Under the pieces are notes generated by a model, which saw nothing but the letters and a program-made list of their open reading frames with translations, had not been told where the DNA came from and ran no database searches. A stretch of 64,000 nucleotides of DNA from Climacteris rufus (Eukaryota > Chordata > Aves > Passeriformes > Climacteridae): the NCBI GenBank assembly GCA_013398175.1, contig VZRZ01001260.1:963047-1027046 (forward strand), written 5' to 3'. The position numbers and the translations under genes are program-made. Position 1 is the stretch's first letter. Each line of letters opens with the position of its first letter. Shown piece after piece: positions 49,121 through 61,152 of the stretch.

Positions 49121-50734
49121 TTTTCCATACATTTAGTTTGACTTCTTGCTCCAACTACACTCAAACTTTTGAATTTTTTTAGACAATCATGTGATTACAG
49201 CTTTACAAAGATTAAGATCTCCTAAATATTTATCTCCCAGTAAAAACCAAAATCAATAGCCTATCGACTTGTTTATCTCATATGGCACTAATTTTTTTTG
49301 CTTAAATGGAGCTTGAAAAGAATGAAAAAAACCCCTAAATTTGTCTTAATAACAACATATGAGTAGCAACTCAGATGAGTATCAATTCTTTGATTTTTTC
49401 TTCAGAAGGGTATGGATTCTTAAAATGCAGAGCAACACTTCAGGAATATCTGCAAACTTTTTGGGGGTGAAAAGAAATGGTTTGTATATACCACTATGCA
49501 CAGACATTTAGATTTCATTTAAAAGTTAGGTAAAAATCTCAATCTGCCTTTTAGGGTTTTTCCCCTCCTTCAATTTACTTTAACAGACAAAACTCCTCAT
49601 TCTTGACCTGGCCTCTGTCATAAAGGTTGGTCTTTTCACTCAGACACACAGAGAAGGTAAATCCTGCTCTTGCAGTCCATCAAATAAGTTTCTGTCTCCC
49701 CTAACCTGTAATTGAGGTTGTAACAGATGGCTTTGCATTTTGTAAGACCAAAGGTTGTGCAAGAGCAGCAGCTTTATTTAAAGGGACAGATTTGTCAGAG
49801 CACAGAGCGAGGTAGGAGTTTGTGGGAGATAAAAAAGAATTTCTCTCTTTGAAGGAAGACTCAGAGGAACAGCATTTAAAGGCTCATCTGCCTGTGCCTT
49901 CTCCATTCTTATTAGTGGAAATAACAAAACATCCGTCCCTGTGTGATTAAGGACTTCCACCTTCTCCTGTAATATTGTCAACACCTCTGCTGCCAATGCC
50001 ACAGGCTCCACTGCACCGAGGTCAGGCAGAAAGGCTGCACAACCACTCCAGGGGAGGCTGAGGCTGCTCTAACAGTCCCAAAACTTGGCCAGCAGAAGCA
50101 ACATTTTGTAGGTGATGCTCCCGGCTTGTTCCTTGTGCAGCACCACAAAAGCAGGAGCAGAATATTTGGAGGCAAAGCATCAGCAGGAGCTCCAGAAAAC
50201 ATCACTAATGTGGTACAAAACCCAGGCTGTGGGGCACAGAGCTCCTTCAAACCCATGGCGAGCTTTGCAGAGGGATCTCAGCTGTCAGCAGGCTCCAGCC
50301 CAGCGTTATTGGGATCACACCCAACAATTTGTCTGGGGACAGCTTCCTGAACCGGGACCTTGCCAAGGCTGTGTTTGTTTGGTAACAGGGATGGGGAAGA
50401 GTCCCAGTGGCCCTAAGAGAGGTTATTTCAGTGCTGCACCTGGGCACGTCCCAGAGCAGCTCCTCGCTGCCTCACCCAGCGCGTTTCTTCTCCCTGTTTT
50501 ACATAGATCCCTCCTTTTGAGCCTCTTAAGTGAGTCCAGCCCCCCGGGCAGAAGGGTGGGGCTTTCCAACTTTCTGCCTTGCCATGGTCTGTTTATCAGA
50601 TCTAATGAAGACATTTATGGGTTGATGGTCTGACAGATGCTCAATTTTCTGACTGGATGAGGAAGTCAAACTGTTATATAAGAAGCCAATAAGTACCATT
50701 CATTCCTAAAGCAATAAAACACTGCTGCATTTCC

Positions 50735-50870
50735 AAGTTAATTGGCACAACCAAGCCAGTTCGCTGCGAGTGTATTTAATCAAATTTAATCTCTAGTTAG
50801 GGGCTTCTGTAGCACCCTGCACAGTCTTATCTGAGGATCTAGAGCAGTAATGATTGCTATTACAATGTAC
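50735..50870. promoter_or_regulatory. Candidate conserved non-coding element with NFI-like site
   Basis: TTGGCACAACCAAGCCAG at about 50742-50759 is close to an NFI palindrome (TTGGC...GCCAA) with shortened spacing. It is followed by CGCTGCGAG and repeated TTTAATC words. CpG retention and lack of repeats support possible constraint. Confidence 0.3.
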
Positions 50871-51674
50871 TGTTTTCTGCAGCTCTAGCCAGGACCAAAA
50901 CATATTGCTAACACAGCAAAACAGTCCTGGAGACATTTACACCTCTCCCCATTTGCATTTGTGGGGCTTAACACAGCTTTGCCCACAAGTTAAAGTTCAG
51001 AAGGCCGTTCCTCTCCTGTACCCAGAATATTTGGATATTCTTGAAAATTCTGAAAAGAGTTAAAGATTTCCCTATTAAAAAAATCTACTCTCTAAGAAGG
51101 TTTTTCTCAGCACTGGCTGTCCGAGGTGTTTACTTGAGGCACCACTTTGCCATCCAGCTTGCATTAAACTCAGGAGTGTTTTGTGCTAAAGCACCAAGGC
51201 TTGATGGGGCACGTTTTGTGTGTTCATCACAGGGAGCCTCTGGAGCAGTGCAAGGCACAAGACCAAAGGCTATGTCCCATTGGCTGCCTGAGTCATTTAT
51301 TAATGGCCCCATTAAACGTTCCCTCAAGCTTTCTATTGCAGTTATCCAGTTTACTTTCAAATTTTTTTTTTCCTTTTGACTTTGTCTTCCCTGGCTGAAG
51401 AGTTTCCTTAGGGAGTCACAGCAAAGCACCCATGGGTGGCATCTGCAAAGTCTGTGGTGTGGAGGTGTCACAATTCCAGTTTGGGGCTGGAGCCTCTTGC
51501 CATCAGCTCTCCTGCCTTCCACCCCCAGCCCATGCAAACACAGGATGTGGATCAGGCAAAGGAGAGCTAGGCCACCTTCCTCCTTCCAGAGCTCCAAAAT
51601 TCCTCCCTTCAAAGATCAGGGAGCCTCTTTTTCTCATGCTTAGCATCAGCACTCACACACAGCAGGAATAAGAC

Positions 51675-51695
51675 AATATTATTATTATATTATTG
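51675..51695. repeat. (ATT)n-type microsatellite
   Basis: AATATTATTATTATATTATTG is an imperfect ATT repeat. Confidence 0.85.
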
Positions 51696-53129
51696 CATTC
51701 AGTGAGTGTATAGGAAATGCAGTTCAGGAGCAATTCACCTTTCTTGCTGCCACGCTGCTGTGAGATGCACAGAAACAAGCCACACAAACTCCATGTCGAC
51801 CTTCAAGCCACTTTCCCCTCCCAGAAGATTTCCATCCTCTCTTAGCCGTGCATTAATTGCATTCAGCAGACAGAATTAACAGCAGTCCTGAGCTCAGTGC
51901 TACCTCAGGAGATAAACACAACCACTGGGGAGTGACAGAATAAGGGGAGAGCTCGGACCCCTAAGTCACTCCCCCATCATTTACCCTGTTGCTGCTGCAC
52001 TAGGAAATGTCAGGCTGCATCTTTAAGAGGAGACCTGTCTGTGCAGCAAGAGCACAGAAAGCTGGCAGTTGAGAGAGCAGAACGGATGACAGTTTTTGGC
52101 AGCGGTTTCAGCTGTCTTGTTGGGTTTTTCAGATTAATCAGCCCCCTTGGAACACTGAACAGATCATCAGGACAATCCCTCAATCCAAGATCTTTTGCAG
52201 TGGAAAAAAAAAAGTCATAAACTGGGACAGCAGCATAACAGAGGCATCATTCTGAAAGGGACTCTTGGCTCTGAGAAAGGTCCTTACTGAGACAGTGTCT
52301 AAAGCCAATGGCATTTCTGCACCATCACCCTCTGCATGTGCTCACACATGGTGGGGGTTGTTCCAATGTGATTTTTCAGGGAGTCATGGACTGAAAAAAA
52401 CCTTCTCTCTGTGCTCTCCAACCTCACCATTTCAAGCTTTGTTAGATACATCTTGTTTCTGTCAGATGCCAAAAATATCGACCATTTTTCTTCAAGGAAA
52501 AATCTTCCTTCCACCATATCTAAGACTATGTGCATATGCCCAACATTTTATTTGCAACCTTTGATTTCAATAGGAGACAAACAATTAAGAACCTTGCATT
52601 CACACTTAAAAATTCATCTGCAAAAATGAATTTTCAGAATCTTTGTTCTCCCACATGAATTCTGAATTCAAGGTACTTCCATGCCTAACCAATATTTTCT
52701 TATTGCTTTTCCTGGCAGGAACAGAATTCTGTTGTGTAAGAGCAGCAGAGTTTATGATATCAGTTTAACCACTTGATAATCTGGTGTTGGCCCTCAGTAT
52801 TTGAAATTTAGGTTAAAAAAGAGGCAATTTTGCTGAGGAGTTTCACCTTTCCTCCATTACACAACGAACTAACAATTAGTTGTTATGCAAGTTTCTGCTC
52901 ACCATGAAGTGAGCTCGCTGAAGGTAGCCAGCTTGGAGGAGCCAAAACTGAAATTAGATTCATACATTGTGCTCTGGACCTAAAGGCAGAGCTCCCTGTG
53001 CTGATCTCTGTGGTGTTCAGAGAGGATTTGGGATCATCTGTGACACTGCTGCACGTCAGAAGGTAACAATTTATGTTATCTGCATCTCTCTGGGGCTTTC
53101 TCTTCCACATGACACCAACTGAGCATGGA

Positions 53130-53600
53130 GTGCTGGCAGCCAGGACTGAGCCAGGACATTCCAGCAGCTCTGCCCACTGTGGCACTGGGATGAGGGCACC
53201 CAGCAGCTCTGCCCACTGTGGCACTGGGATGAGGTGAGAGCACCCAGCAGCTCTCCAAGCACACTGGCACATTCTCCTGAGCACAGCAGTGTTCTGGAGC
53301 TCTCTCACTGGCACAGAGGGTTTATTTCCAGCAGGAATGGCACAGCTCACGCTCTCAGAGTCCCGTGGTGTGGCTGGAATTTCGCTGCTCCCATCAATTC
53401 CGTGCACACGAGCTCTCCCTCCAGCCCCAGCCCTGCCCAGCAGCTCCTGCCCTGGCACAGCTCTGCATCCCCACCCCAGTGACCCCTGAGCCTGCCCTGC
53501 ACACAACTCTCCTGCCAGCCCAGCTCCTGCTTTTCCCCTCCTGGCAGTGCCCAGGCACCCACCTGGGTTGGTGGCCAGGGAGGAGGAAGGTGCTTCAGAC
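53130..53600. other. GC-rich patch with longest ORF of the window
   Basis: The 245-codon minus-strand frame 52883-53620 is the longest open frame. It lies in GC-rich sequence, is overlapped by open frames in both directions (92 codons minus; 139, 82 and 66 plus) and contains the tandem duplication at 53161-53254, which gives repeated VPQWAELL. It is Ala/Ser/Gly/Pro-rich with no domain. I regard it as compositional. Confidence 0.4.
53161..53254. repeat. 39-bp tandem duplication with third partial copy
   Basis: A unit beginning CCAGCAGCTCTGCCCACTGT at 53161 repeats at 53200 with a period of 39 bp and no mismatch for about 35 bp. The first 11 bases recur at 53244. It is a young minisatellite seed. 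In the minus-strand frame it encodes two VPQWAELL units. Confidence 0.95.
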
Positions 53601-54705
53601 AGGACATGCCAGGGTAGCAAAACACATCACCAGGGAGATGTTCTTATCACAAGCAGTTTTTACAGCCATAGCCCTGAGAAATCCCATCGGAGAGGAAGAG
53701 ATGACTCAAGTCTCGTACAGACACTTTACACATCCAGACATTCCTGCATATGAGAATTTACTGCATATAAAAAATGACCTCTGACTTTTTGTGCCTCTCC
53801 TCTACACTGTCATAAACAAGAATATAATTTCAAGAGATGCTGTCAACTTATATTTAGCCTAGTTTTTTTTTATTTTGTTTAAAAATAAAAGCCTTCTGTA
53901 AAGCGTAAGACATACAGAATTAAAAAAACAATTCTTTGAAACAAAACAAAAAATTGTGCTGTTGCCTTTCAAACCCTTACCCTGTAGCACTGAAAACTTG
54001 GAATTGTCCACAAATGAATATGAGACTGACATGATATTTATTATCCAAGCTTAAAATAGCACAGAACAAACAGAATACAAATCATGGCAAGTAAAAATTA
54101 ATTTAAAAATTCAATTTAATAATCTAACAGTTCAGGGGCAATATGTGGTTTATATTGGCAGTGGCCTTTTAATCTTGCAAATCATATAATTAAGAAAACT
54201 TAATTAGTAAAAGCAGCGTTTGAATATTAGAGCTGTGAAAATATCTCAGAAAAAATGGCAAGTATTGGCTTGAACTTTTTTGTAAGCCTCAGTTCTGTGT
54301 CTGCATGCACTTCTCTGAATATAAATAAAAGGCAGGCATAAATAAATGGCAGGAGCATGCAGGAAATTGTGAAGTTAGAATGTTCACAAAAACCAAAATT
54401 GCAACCGCTTGCACAAGGGCCCGAGGCAGAGCCCAGCACTGGGGAGCAGCAACACAGCCTGTCCTGCTTGTCCATGAAAGTTCCCCAGCACAACCAGGCC
54501 AGGAGAATGAAAATTCCTAGAGCAAGCACAGACCTCCCCTCCCTCTCCTCTCTCCCCACCAGCCCTCCCAAAAAGCCTGCAGACTACTCAGCCATGAAGA
54601 GAAACTAAATAAAATAAAGACAGCTGCCTGATTAGGGAAAGTTGCACACAAATCTGTTTGGAGAGAGCACTAACTTGTTTCATCCACCCAAAGGAGAACA
54701 ATGAA

Positions 54706-54715
54706 GGGGGGGGGG
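54706..54715. repeat. G10 homopolymer
   Basis: Ten consecutive G residues lie in an otherwise mixed context. Confidence 0.95.
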
Positions 54716-55281
54716 AAAGGCTTTTGGCAGTTTTCAACCTTAGAAACCCAAGTTAACTTCAGACCTGTAGCTGAGGTAAAAGGCACCAACGCTGCATCAC
54801 GTCTCCCTCTCCACAGGGATGTGCAGGATTCTCACAAGCTGCAAGTCCTTGGAGCTACCACATTTATCTCCAGCCCAGACAGCTTTTAAAAGTACAAAAA
54901 ACCATTAAACTCACATTTGCTCTCAGCCAGGTAGTCGGGGAGAATCTGTACGACATGGAAACTCCAAAGACTTTGTGCACGCAAACGATAGAGGCACTGA
55001 AATAAAGACATCCACAGGCAATATTCCCACTATCCTTGCAGCTTTAGGCAAAAAGGGAAAAAAACCCAAAACAAAACTGTAATTCTGTTAAGTGCCAAAA
55101 CATTCTCCTCTGTAAAATCCCAGGGAGGCATTTCTCTGCATCAGAAAAGCAAAAATCTGGTTCAATTACTACTAGACCACAAATATTGCAGAAAAGTTAC
55201 AGTTTGCACCAAACCATCTTACATGGATAGAGGGTTTGACTATATTTAAAGTTCCTTTTGCAATATTTGCTCAAGAGGGTT

Positions 55282-55287
55282 TTTATT
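55282..55287 (-). terminator. AATAAA poly-A signal candidate
   Basis: Reverse complement TTTATT on the plus strand, about 95 bp downstream of the TGA of the exon-like segment above. It means something only if that exon is real. Confidence 0.15.
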
Positions 55288-55382
55288 GTTGCTGTTCTGC
55301 TTTAGGACATGTACTGCATTTTTCTAAAGAGATGATTTATCATTGCCTTCAAAAAATAAAGAATCTTACATTCTTAAATTGA

Positions 55383-55673
55383 TCAGATTGCTTTGTTTCT
55401 GAGGGATAATCCAGCGATGTCTGTTTGCTTTATGAACAACTCCCAGTATAGAAACAAAGTTAGGAACCCAAAGCAGATCCAAATTTTCCCCAGCATCTTT
55501 GAGTGTTTCAAGTCTCTCTTCTGCTCTTCAAGCTGTGTTTTCCTTAATTTGCACAGAATAAGGGCCCCCAAAATCCACATGTAATCCAGGGTTTCACCGT
55601 GCATCCATCCTTCCCCAGACAAGCTCTCTTTATTTAGCACCTTTGGAAGGAAACCAACAGCAACTACAATAAA
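55383..55673 (-). other. Candidate terminal coding exon, unrecognised
   Basis: On the minus strand a T-rich tract and ACCCCCACAG form a good acceptor ending at 55674. A 96-codon frame then runs in phase 0 to TGA at 55383-55385, and AATAAA follows about 95 bp later (55282-55287). The peptide has a charged helix-like stretch (KLRKTQLEEQKRDLKHSK) followed by a hydrophobic segment (IWICFGFLTLFLYWELF), like a single-pass membrane protein tail. I do not recognise a family. Acceptor, stop and poly-A signal in the right order make it the most exon-like segment here, but an upstream exon was not found and chance remains likely. Confidence 0.22.
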
Positions 55674-58615
55674 CTGTGGGGGTTTTAAATAAAAACAAAT
55701 AGAATGGTGTTCTTGGTGGCCTGAATTTTGTTCTGGTGAAACAGAGGTCATTCCAAGTAAAGGCAGCAGTGGCAGACTTGTGCTGTAAGTTTCCAGTTGT
55801 AGCAGAAATCAGGAGTGACTGCTAGGTAATATTATTGATATATGTGGAATTTTGTGGGATAACAGCAGTGGGATCTGTTGGGGGTTAATTTATTTGTTGC
55901 CCTCCCTCAGCCCCAGTGTCCCCTCACATGTCAGGGTTTTCCTATAGATCTTAAAACCCTCCTGCACAAGGAGCTGCTCTGTTTATCAAACCTGCCTTAT
56001 CAACAAGCTCATTTTTTTTTCCCTCATTATCTGCACAGTGAGGTGGTGCCTGGCCATTGACATCCAGCCTGAAATAATGGCATATTAAAGGGTTTAATCT
56101 CCTGTAATTGGGAAAGGCTTCCAAAGAAAACAGAGGTGTACAAGGAGCACCTCCCCATCCTGGCTGTGCATTACCCAAGCAGATGTCACCCAGTTAATCC
56201 CTGAGCCCTCACTCTGGAGTTGGAAAGCAGGAGGAAGTTTCCTGCTTTTCCAACAGCTCCTGCTCTCTCTCTGCAGACATCTGTGCATCCTGATCATTTA
56301 ACCTTTTTCTTTCCAAGTGCATCACATTTTACAAAGCAAAACAAAAAATATCTGGGTGGTTTTTAGCCTTTACACCTATGCAAAATGCCCCACTGTTGGC
56401 TGAAGCATCAGTGCCAGAAACACACAAATCCACCAAAATGTAATTGTGGATTTATCCTCTCAACACACCAGTGAACACCAAACTGAACAGAAACAAAGAT
56501 CTGGACCTTATTTATACCTGCCAGAGGACTCGAGGAAGGAGTTGACCAACCAAGAAAATTAACATTTGTTTCTGACAGGGATCTATGCAAAGCAACAGGG
56601 TTTTAATTTAGGGCTCTTTTCATCAGAATGATAACAGCTGTCATCTACTGGGTGAGCACAGTAATTACTGAACCTCCTATGTGGAAAACGAATACCCAAT
56701 GTTTCATTTACACAATAATATCTCAATCTACAGTGCCAGAGACAGCCAGCAAGATTCCCACGGAACGACCAACACATCCCACCCCTAAATTCCTGCAATT
56801 TTACAGCCAGTTCCCCCCAAAACATCAAGAGTCTTTAACTTCCTTCCATAAAAAAACAGGAGAGTCTATGATAGTGTTTATGACCCTAAACCTTCAAAAT
56901 CCAGCCTGATTTGTCCTATTCTTTCACTAGTTAATTGAAATAAATGAAGTTTTATTAAGTAGCATGAATATCCTTCTCACCTACAATTTTAATCTCTTAT
57001 TTCCAGACTTATCTGCCATACATGCAGATTTTTGTTCTATTCACCATTTCCACACCAGCACAATAATAAAAAAAACCACACTCAAGACTCAGACATCGTC
57101 TTCATTTTAAATGGAAATATTTGAATATGTTCATCAGTTAAATTGTAACTGACCTGAAAAGAGACTGTGGTTTTAAATTTAATTTCTCCAAAGTTGAGAA
57201 TTTTTTTTTTAATCTTTTTAAAAGAATCTATTCTATTCTTGTTTCTTCATAGAAACAAATTTGGATTTTGAAAGCTAAACAACCTGATGAGAGAATGCAA
57301 TTCTTTTGCTTACTAATGGAACAGCCTAACTAGAGTCATTATGGGAATGAAACTAATTAAAAAAAAGTGTTTCCATCAAAACATTTGTAATTGCACAGTA
57401 GAGATCAGTTTAAAAGTATATGTTTCCTGATCATTAAAACAAGTGAAGTAAAATTATATGTTTTGCAGAACTTCTTGTACCAGCCTGGGCTGTATTATGA
57501 GGCAGGGGGCCAAGAATTAAATGCTTCCAATCACTAAAAAAATTACCTGTAATTCCTGTATAACCTCACACCTTGGAGAGCAAAACCCTTTCCGTGCATT
57601 GTGTTGTTTTTTCGTCAACTGAAGAGGATGTGGAAAATAACTTTGGATTAGATAAATCACTTGGAAACCTATTTCAATCAATCATTTCCCCCTTCCTGGC
57701 CATGCCCTGAAGATGTTTTGCCAACCACTGGTTTGCATTCAGAGGAGTTGAGCACGTCTGTCTTCTGCATCCCCAGCCATGCAGCAGCACCCTTGGTCTG
57801 ACAGAGGTTCCCACCCCTCCAAAGTGCCTCACACCACTGCTCCCCTACTCCAAATTCAAGCAGAAACTTTGGATTTTAGAGTCTGAATCATTGTCAGCAC
57901 AAAAGCAGTGAGGGGGGAGCCTGAAGGATTTATTTTGCTAAAACATGAGTTGTGTTAGGCAGCAAATAAATAGCAATTTATCTGAATATTTTAAGGCATG
58001 TGCTTAAATCCTATCCATTCCAAAGCTTTTTCAGCCAGCTCTTGATGGTCTTGGTTAACTGACAAAAGAAAAACAGCTTGATTTTTCAAAGGAGCAAAGG
58101 AATCGGGGCATTCATACCCTTCAGAAATCAAATTAAGTTTTGGGTATACAGAATAAAAAGAGTTTCTATGAAGAACAGCCAAAAGTCAGCCTGAAGGAGA
58201 TGTTTGAAACAGATGGCAAGAAGCAGGACTTCTATTTGCAAAATAAATGTAAACTTGAACGAGAGTGAGTGTCAGACGCTGATTCTTTTCTACATCAACA
58301 TAACTCAAGACTTAATTTTTTTTTCCTCTCCTTCAGACAATATGTTCTGATAAGTGTTTTTTTTTCTTTCACCTATGGGTATATTTCTGGAAAAGCTGGC
58401 AGGAAACTGCCAAAAAGCTTCTTCACCATATTGCATTTAAAGGAATCTTTCTTCTGTAGAAGAAAACCGTGCGATCCAGCACAGGAAAATGAAGCTGACA
58501 TGTTTACTTGGAATAAGGAATGATTTTTCAGTAACTGAAGTTACAACTTTTTAAAATTACTTCTTCTAACCCATTGTACAAGAGTGCTCACAGCAGTTAT
58601 TTAAAAAATAAATCA

Positions 58616-59190
58616 TAAAATTAGAACAACAGGGCTGGAAGGGATCTCAAGCAATCTTCCAGCTATTCCCTTCCCCTCTCCAAACTGATGTTTGTCTAAT
58701 TTTTTCCTCAGCTGAAACTCACAATCTATTACAAATATCCTCTTACTGCTAAAAATGGATTTCTGATGTCTAGCTTTATAGTCAAGAAATTTATTTTTAT
58801 GGATGAATGGACACAGAAGAAATTCTCTTCCTTCTTTTTGAAGGCTTGTAATGCCATCCTGGTCTTGTCTGCAAGAAAAGCAACCCAGGTTCAATCTTTT
58901 TTCATAAACTCTTTTTTCCTTCCTCTCCAGATAGTCTATAAAGACATAGGTCCATATCTTTCCCAAATTAGGATGCCTAAATCTGGAAATAATCTTCCTT
59001 CTAATGCTTTACCAGTACCAAGAAGAGTGAAAGATTCTTTCTGCTCTCTTCTGCAAAGTTTAGCCCATTTAAAATGCTTAATTTTTTTCTTTTGGAAAGA
59101 GCATAACTGTAGTTCATGTTCAGCAGGTGCAAATACAACCACTACATCCATTTTCCAATGGACAGACAGGTTTTCCTGCTGGGTTCCCTT
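58616..59190 (-). repeat. Ancient CR1 LINE 3' region
   Basis: Read on the plus strand, successive blocks match the reverse complement of old sauropsid CR1 copies in order: 'ggctggaagggatctcaagcaatc', 'gatgtttgtctaat', a 'ctcacaatctatta' block, 'gatttctgatgtctagc', 'catcctggtcttgtct', 'ccttcctctccagat', 'tccatatctttcccaaattaggatgcctaaatctgg', 'accagtaccaagaagagtgaaag' and 'ttcagcaggtgcaaatacaaccactacatcc'. The copy is long (about 570 bp) and heavily diverged, so the insertion is old. The 161-codon plus-strand ORF at 58766-59251 and the 117-codon minus ORF fall in it and are not genes. The right border is approximate. Confidence 0.85.
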
Positions 59191-60419
59191 AAGAATAATA
59201 AAATTTGTACTTCAGAAAGCTTTGTCTCCAAAAAATGAGCTGAAAATCTGAATAGATGGAGGAGATCTTGACTAATAAACATAAAACTGTGCATCTGCAC
59301 TCAGAAGATGGTTTCCCAGCATTCTGCAGAGATGCAATTAAGTCAGTTTGTTTTAAATACAGATTTAAATTAAGATTTTGTTCCTTATTACCTGGTAGAT
59401 GCTCTCTAACTTGGGTAAAACACATGGTCAGAATGCTACTAAATCATCACTCACTGCTCACTGATGCAAGTCTGCATTTGGATCTCAAAATTAAAATAGA
59501 GTAATACACAAGGGATATTATTTTCTATATTAATTTTAAATGTTGCAAACAATATCTTTGCTATTACAAAACAGTGATTTAGGCAACTGAACTAATTTTA
59601 GAACATCCAAATGCAAAGGTGCTTCTGAAAGCACACCTGAAATACGAGTCACCCTTCAGTTTGGAGACTCAAAGAAGGATTTCATCAGCAAATGGTTTTG
59701 TTGGGAGCACCACGGAGCAATTGCAGGGCCCTGGTGATGCTGTGCTGGGATACTTTTATCTTGCCACACAATTTATTGTCACACCTGCACAGTCTGAGGT
59801 GGACATCTCAAAAGCAGAACTTTTGTCCTTTCTACATCTACGTTCAACACAGTCAACTCTTCCTCGTTCCCTCAAGATGTAAGATGAGGGAGACAGATGG
59901 CAAAGAGTGCAGAGTAAACAAAACAAATCAGCTTGTTTGTCAGCTGGATGAGGAGTGTCATACTCCAGCGGCTATTTGGAAACCCAAGAAAAAGAGTCAA
60001 CCATGTACTGCTGCATTGTCCATGCTCTGCATCTCTAAACACAGAAAAACAAACGAGCAAAAATTTACTTGAGAGGTCGCTAGCATTAACAGCAAGTGTT
60101 TTTTAAACAGAATTACTCCTTGAGTTCACCAGAACAGGACTTTCCAATGCTGCAGATTCCTGAAGCCTAGAGAATGGCACAGCCCTGCTTTGACACCCGT
60201 CCTCCCACACTGCCGCTCGTGGTACAGCACACGAGGGACATTCCCATGTCCTGTTGCCAAATCCACCATTGTCAACGTGTCTACGAGCAAAAAAAAGTTT
60301 CAAAATAAACCCCAGCGTGTGACAGGTTGGCTCGTTTGCTTAGGAAATGTCATTTTTCCCATTTGATGTACAATTGAGGAATGATCCCTCTTGCAAAGGG
60401 AAGGGAATTGCTCAACCCA

Positions 60420-60545
60420 GCACACTCTGGCAATTTTCGCATAATTAGCAGAATACATTTAGTCTTAACCTTCTTCTGATGAATTCAGTCACACCTGTTT
60501 ATGTGAAATCAATTAAGAGACCTTAATCTTCTTAGACAGTTTCCA
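60420..60545. promoter_or_regulatory. Candidate conserved non-coding element
   Basis: TAATTA lies at 60442-60447 within CGCATAATTAGC. A CACCTG E-box at 60492-60497 runs into TGTTTATG (forkhead-like), followed by ATCAATTAAG. Homeodomain, bHLH and forkhead words within 100 bp suggest an enhancer; this is inferred. Confidence 0.3.
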
Positions 60546-60986
60546 GCACTCCATCCACAGGTTCAGGCCTGTTTCTTGTATTGCGAAGTTTAAATTATAT
60601 TAAAAAAGAAACAATTATCCTATAAACATGAAGACCTAAATTATACCTTAATAATTAAAGCCAGTTCCACTTTTAGTCTGCAGCCTTTTGGTGGCCAGAC
60701 ACATATCAGTGCAAGTCCATTTTGCCTCTGAGAGAGGAGGGGGGAGCAGGACAGCCCCAAACCAGGTCAGCACGAACACGTTTGTGTGCCTGCCCCGTGC
60801 AGGCGTGTGCCAGAACACACATTCCTGTGCCTGGATCTGCTCAGGACTCGTGCAGTGACATCAGGGTAGAGTCTGCTAACGGGGTCATCTGAGGAAAGGA
60901 AGCCCAGACTACCCCCCCAGAGCATGCAAAATCCCCCTTCTTACAGAAGAATTTTTGGGGAAGGATTTAATTTCACCTCACTTCAG

Positions 60987-61152
60987 GCATGTCCCTAAAA
61001 CAGACACTGACAGCAAGGCAGATGATTCATCCCTCAGAAATGCCTGTATTTCTTCACTCCAGAGCCTCCACAAGAAGTTCAGGTCAGACATCCAGAGCTG
61101 GAGGAGACAAATCCCACCATTAGTGAGGATGTACAAACAGCACCGATATTGA
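60987..61152 (+). other. Candidate coding exon, unrecognised
   Basis: TTTCACCTCACTTCAG ends at 60986 and forms a good acceptor; a second, CCCTTCTTACAG, ends near 60944. The open frame reads HVPKTDTDSKADDSS... then a basic stretch KKFRSDIQSWRRQIPPLVRMYKQHRY and stops at TGA 61150-61152. The frame is hydrophilic and helix-prone. No family is recognised, and the opposite strand is also open over the same span. Confidence 0.15.

Larger units (their letters stand above)
45440..53130. other. Unique non-coding DNA
   Basis: No gene recognised. Two candidate regulatory blocks (48940-49120, 50735-50870) and an ATT-rich microsatellite (51675-51695) stand out. ORFs up to 173 codons near 50.1-50.6 kb overlap on both strands in a GC-richer patch and look compositional. 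Confidence 0.5.
53600..58615. other. Unique AT-rich DNA
   Basis: No recognised gene. Contains a G10 run (54706-54715) and the exon-like segment at 55383-55673. Between 55.8 and 58.6 kb I see only unremarkable unique sequence. Confidence 0.55.

Noticed and set aside
52883..53620. 245-codon minus-strand ORF, the longest in the window
   Set aside because: It lies in GC-rich, stop-poor sequence with overlapping open frames on both strands, contains a tandem duplication and has no recognisable domain.
58766..59251. 161-codon plus-strand ORF
   Set aside because: It is the antisense side of an ancient CR1 3' region.
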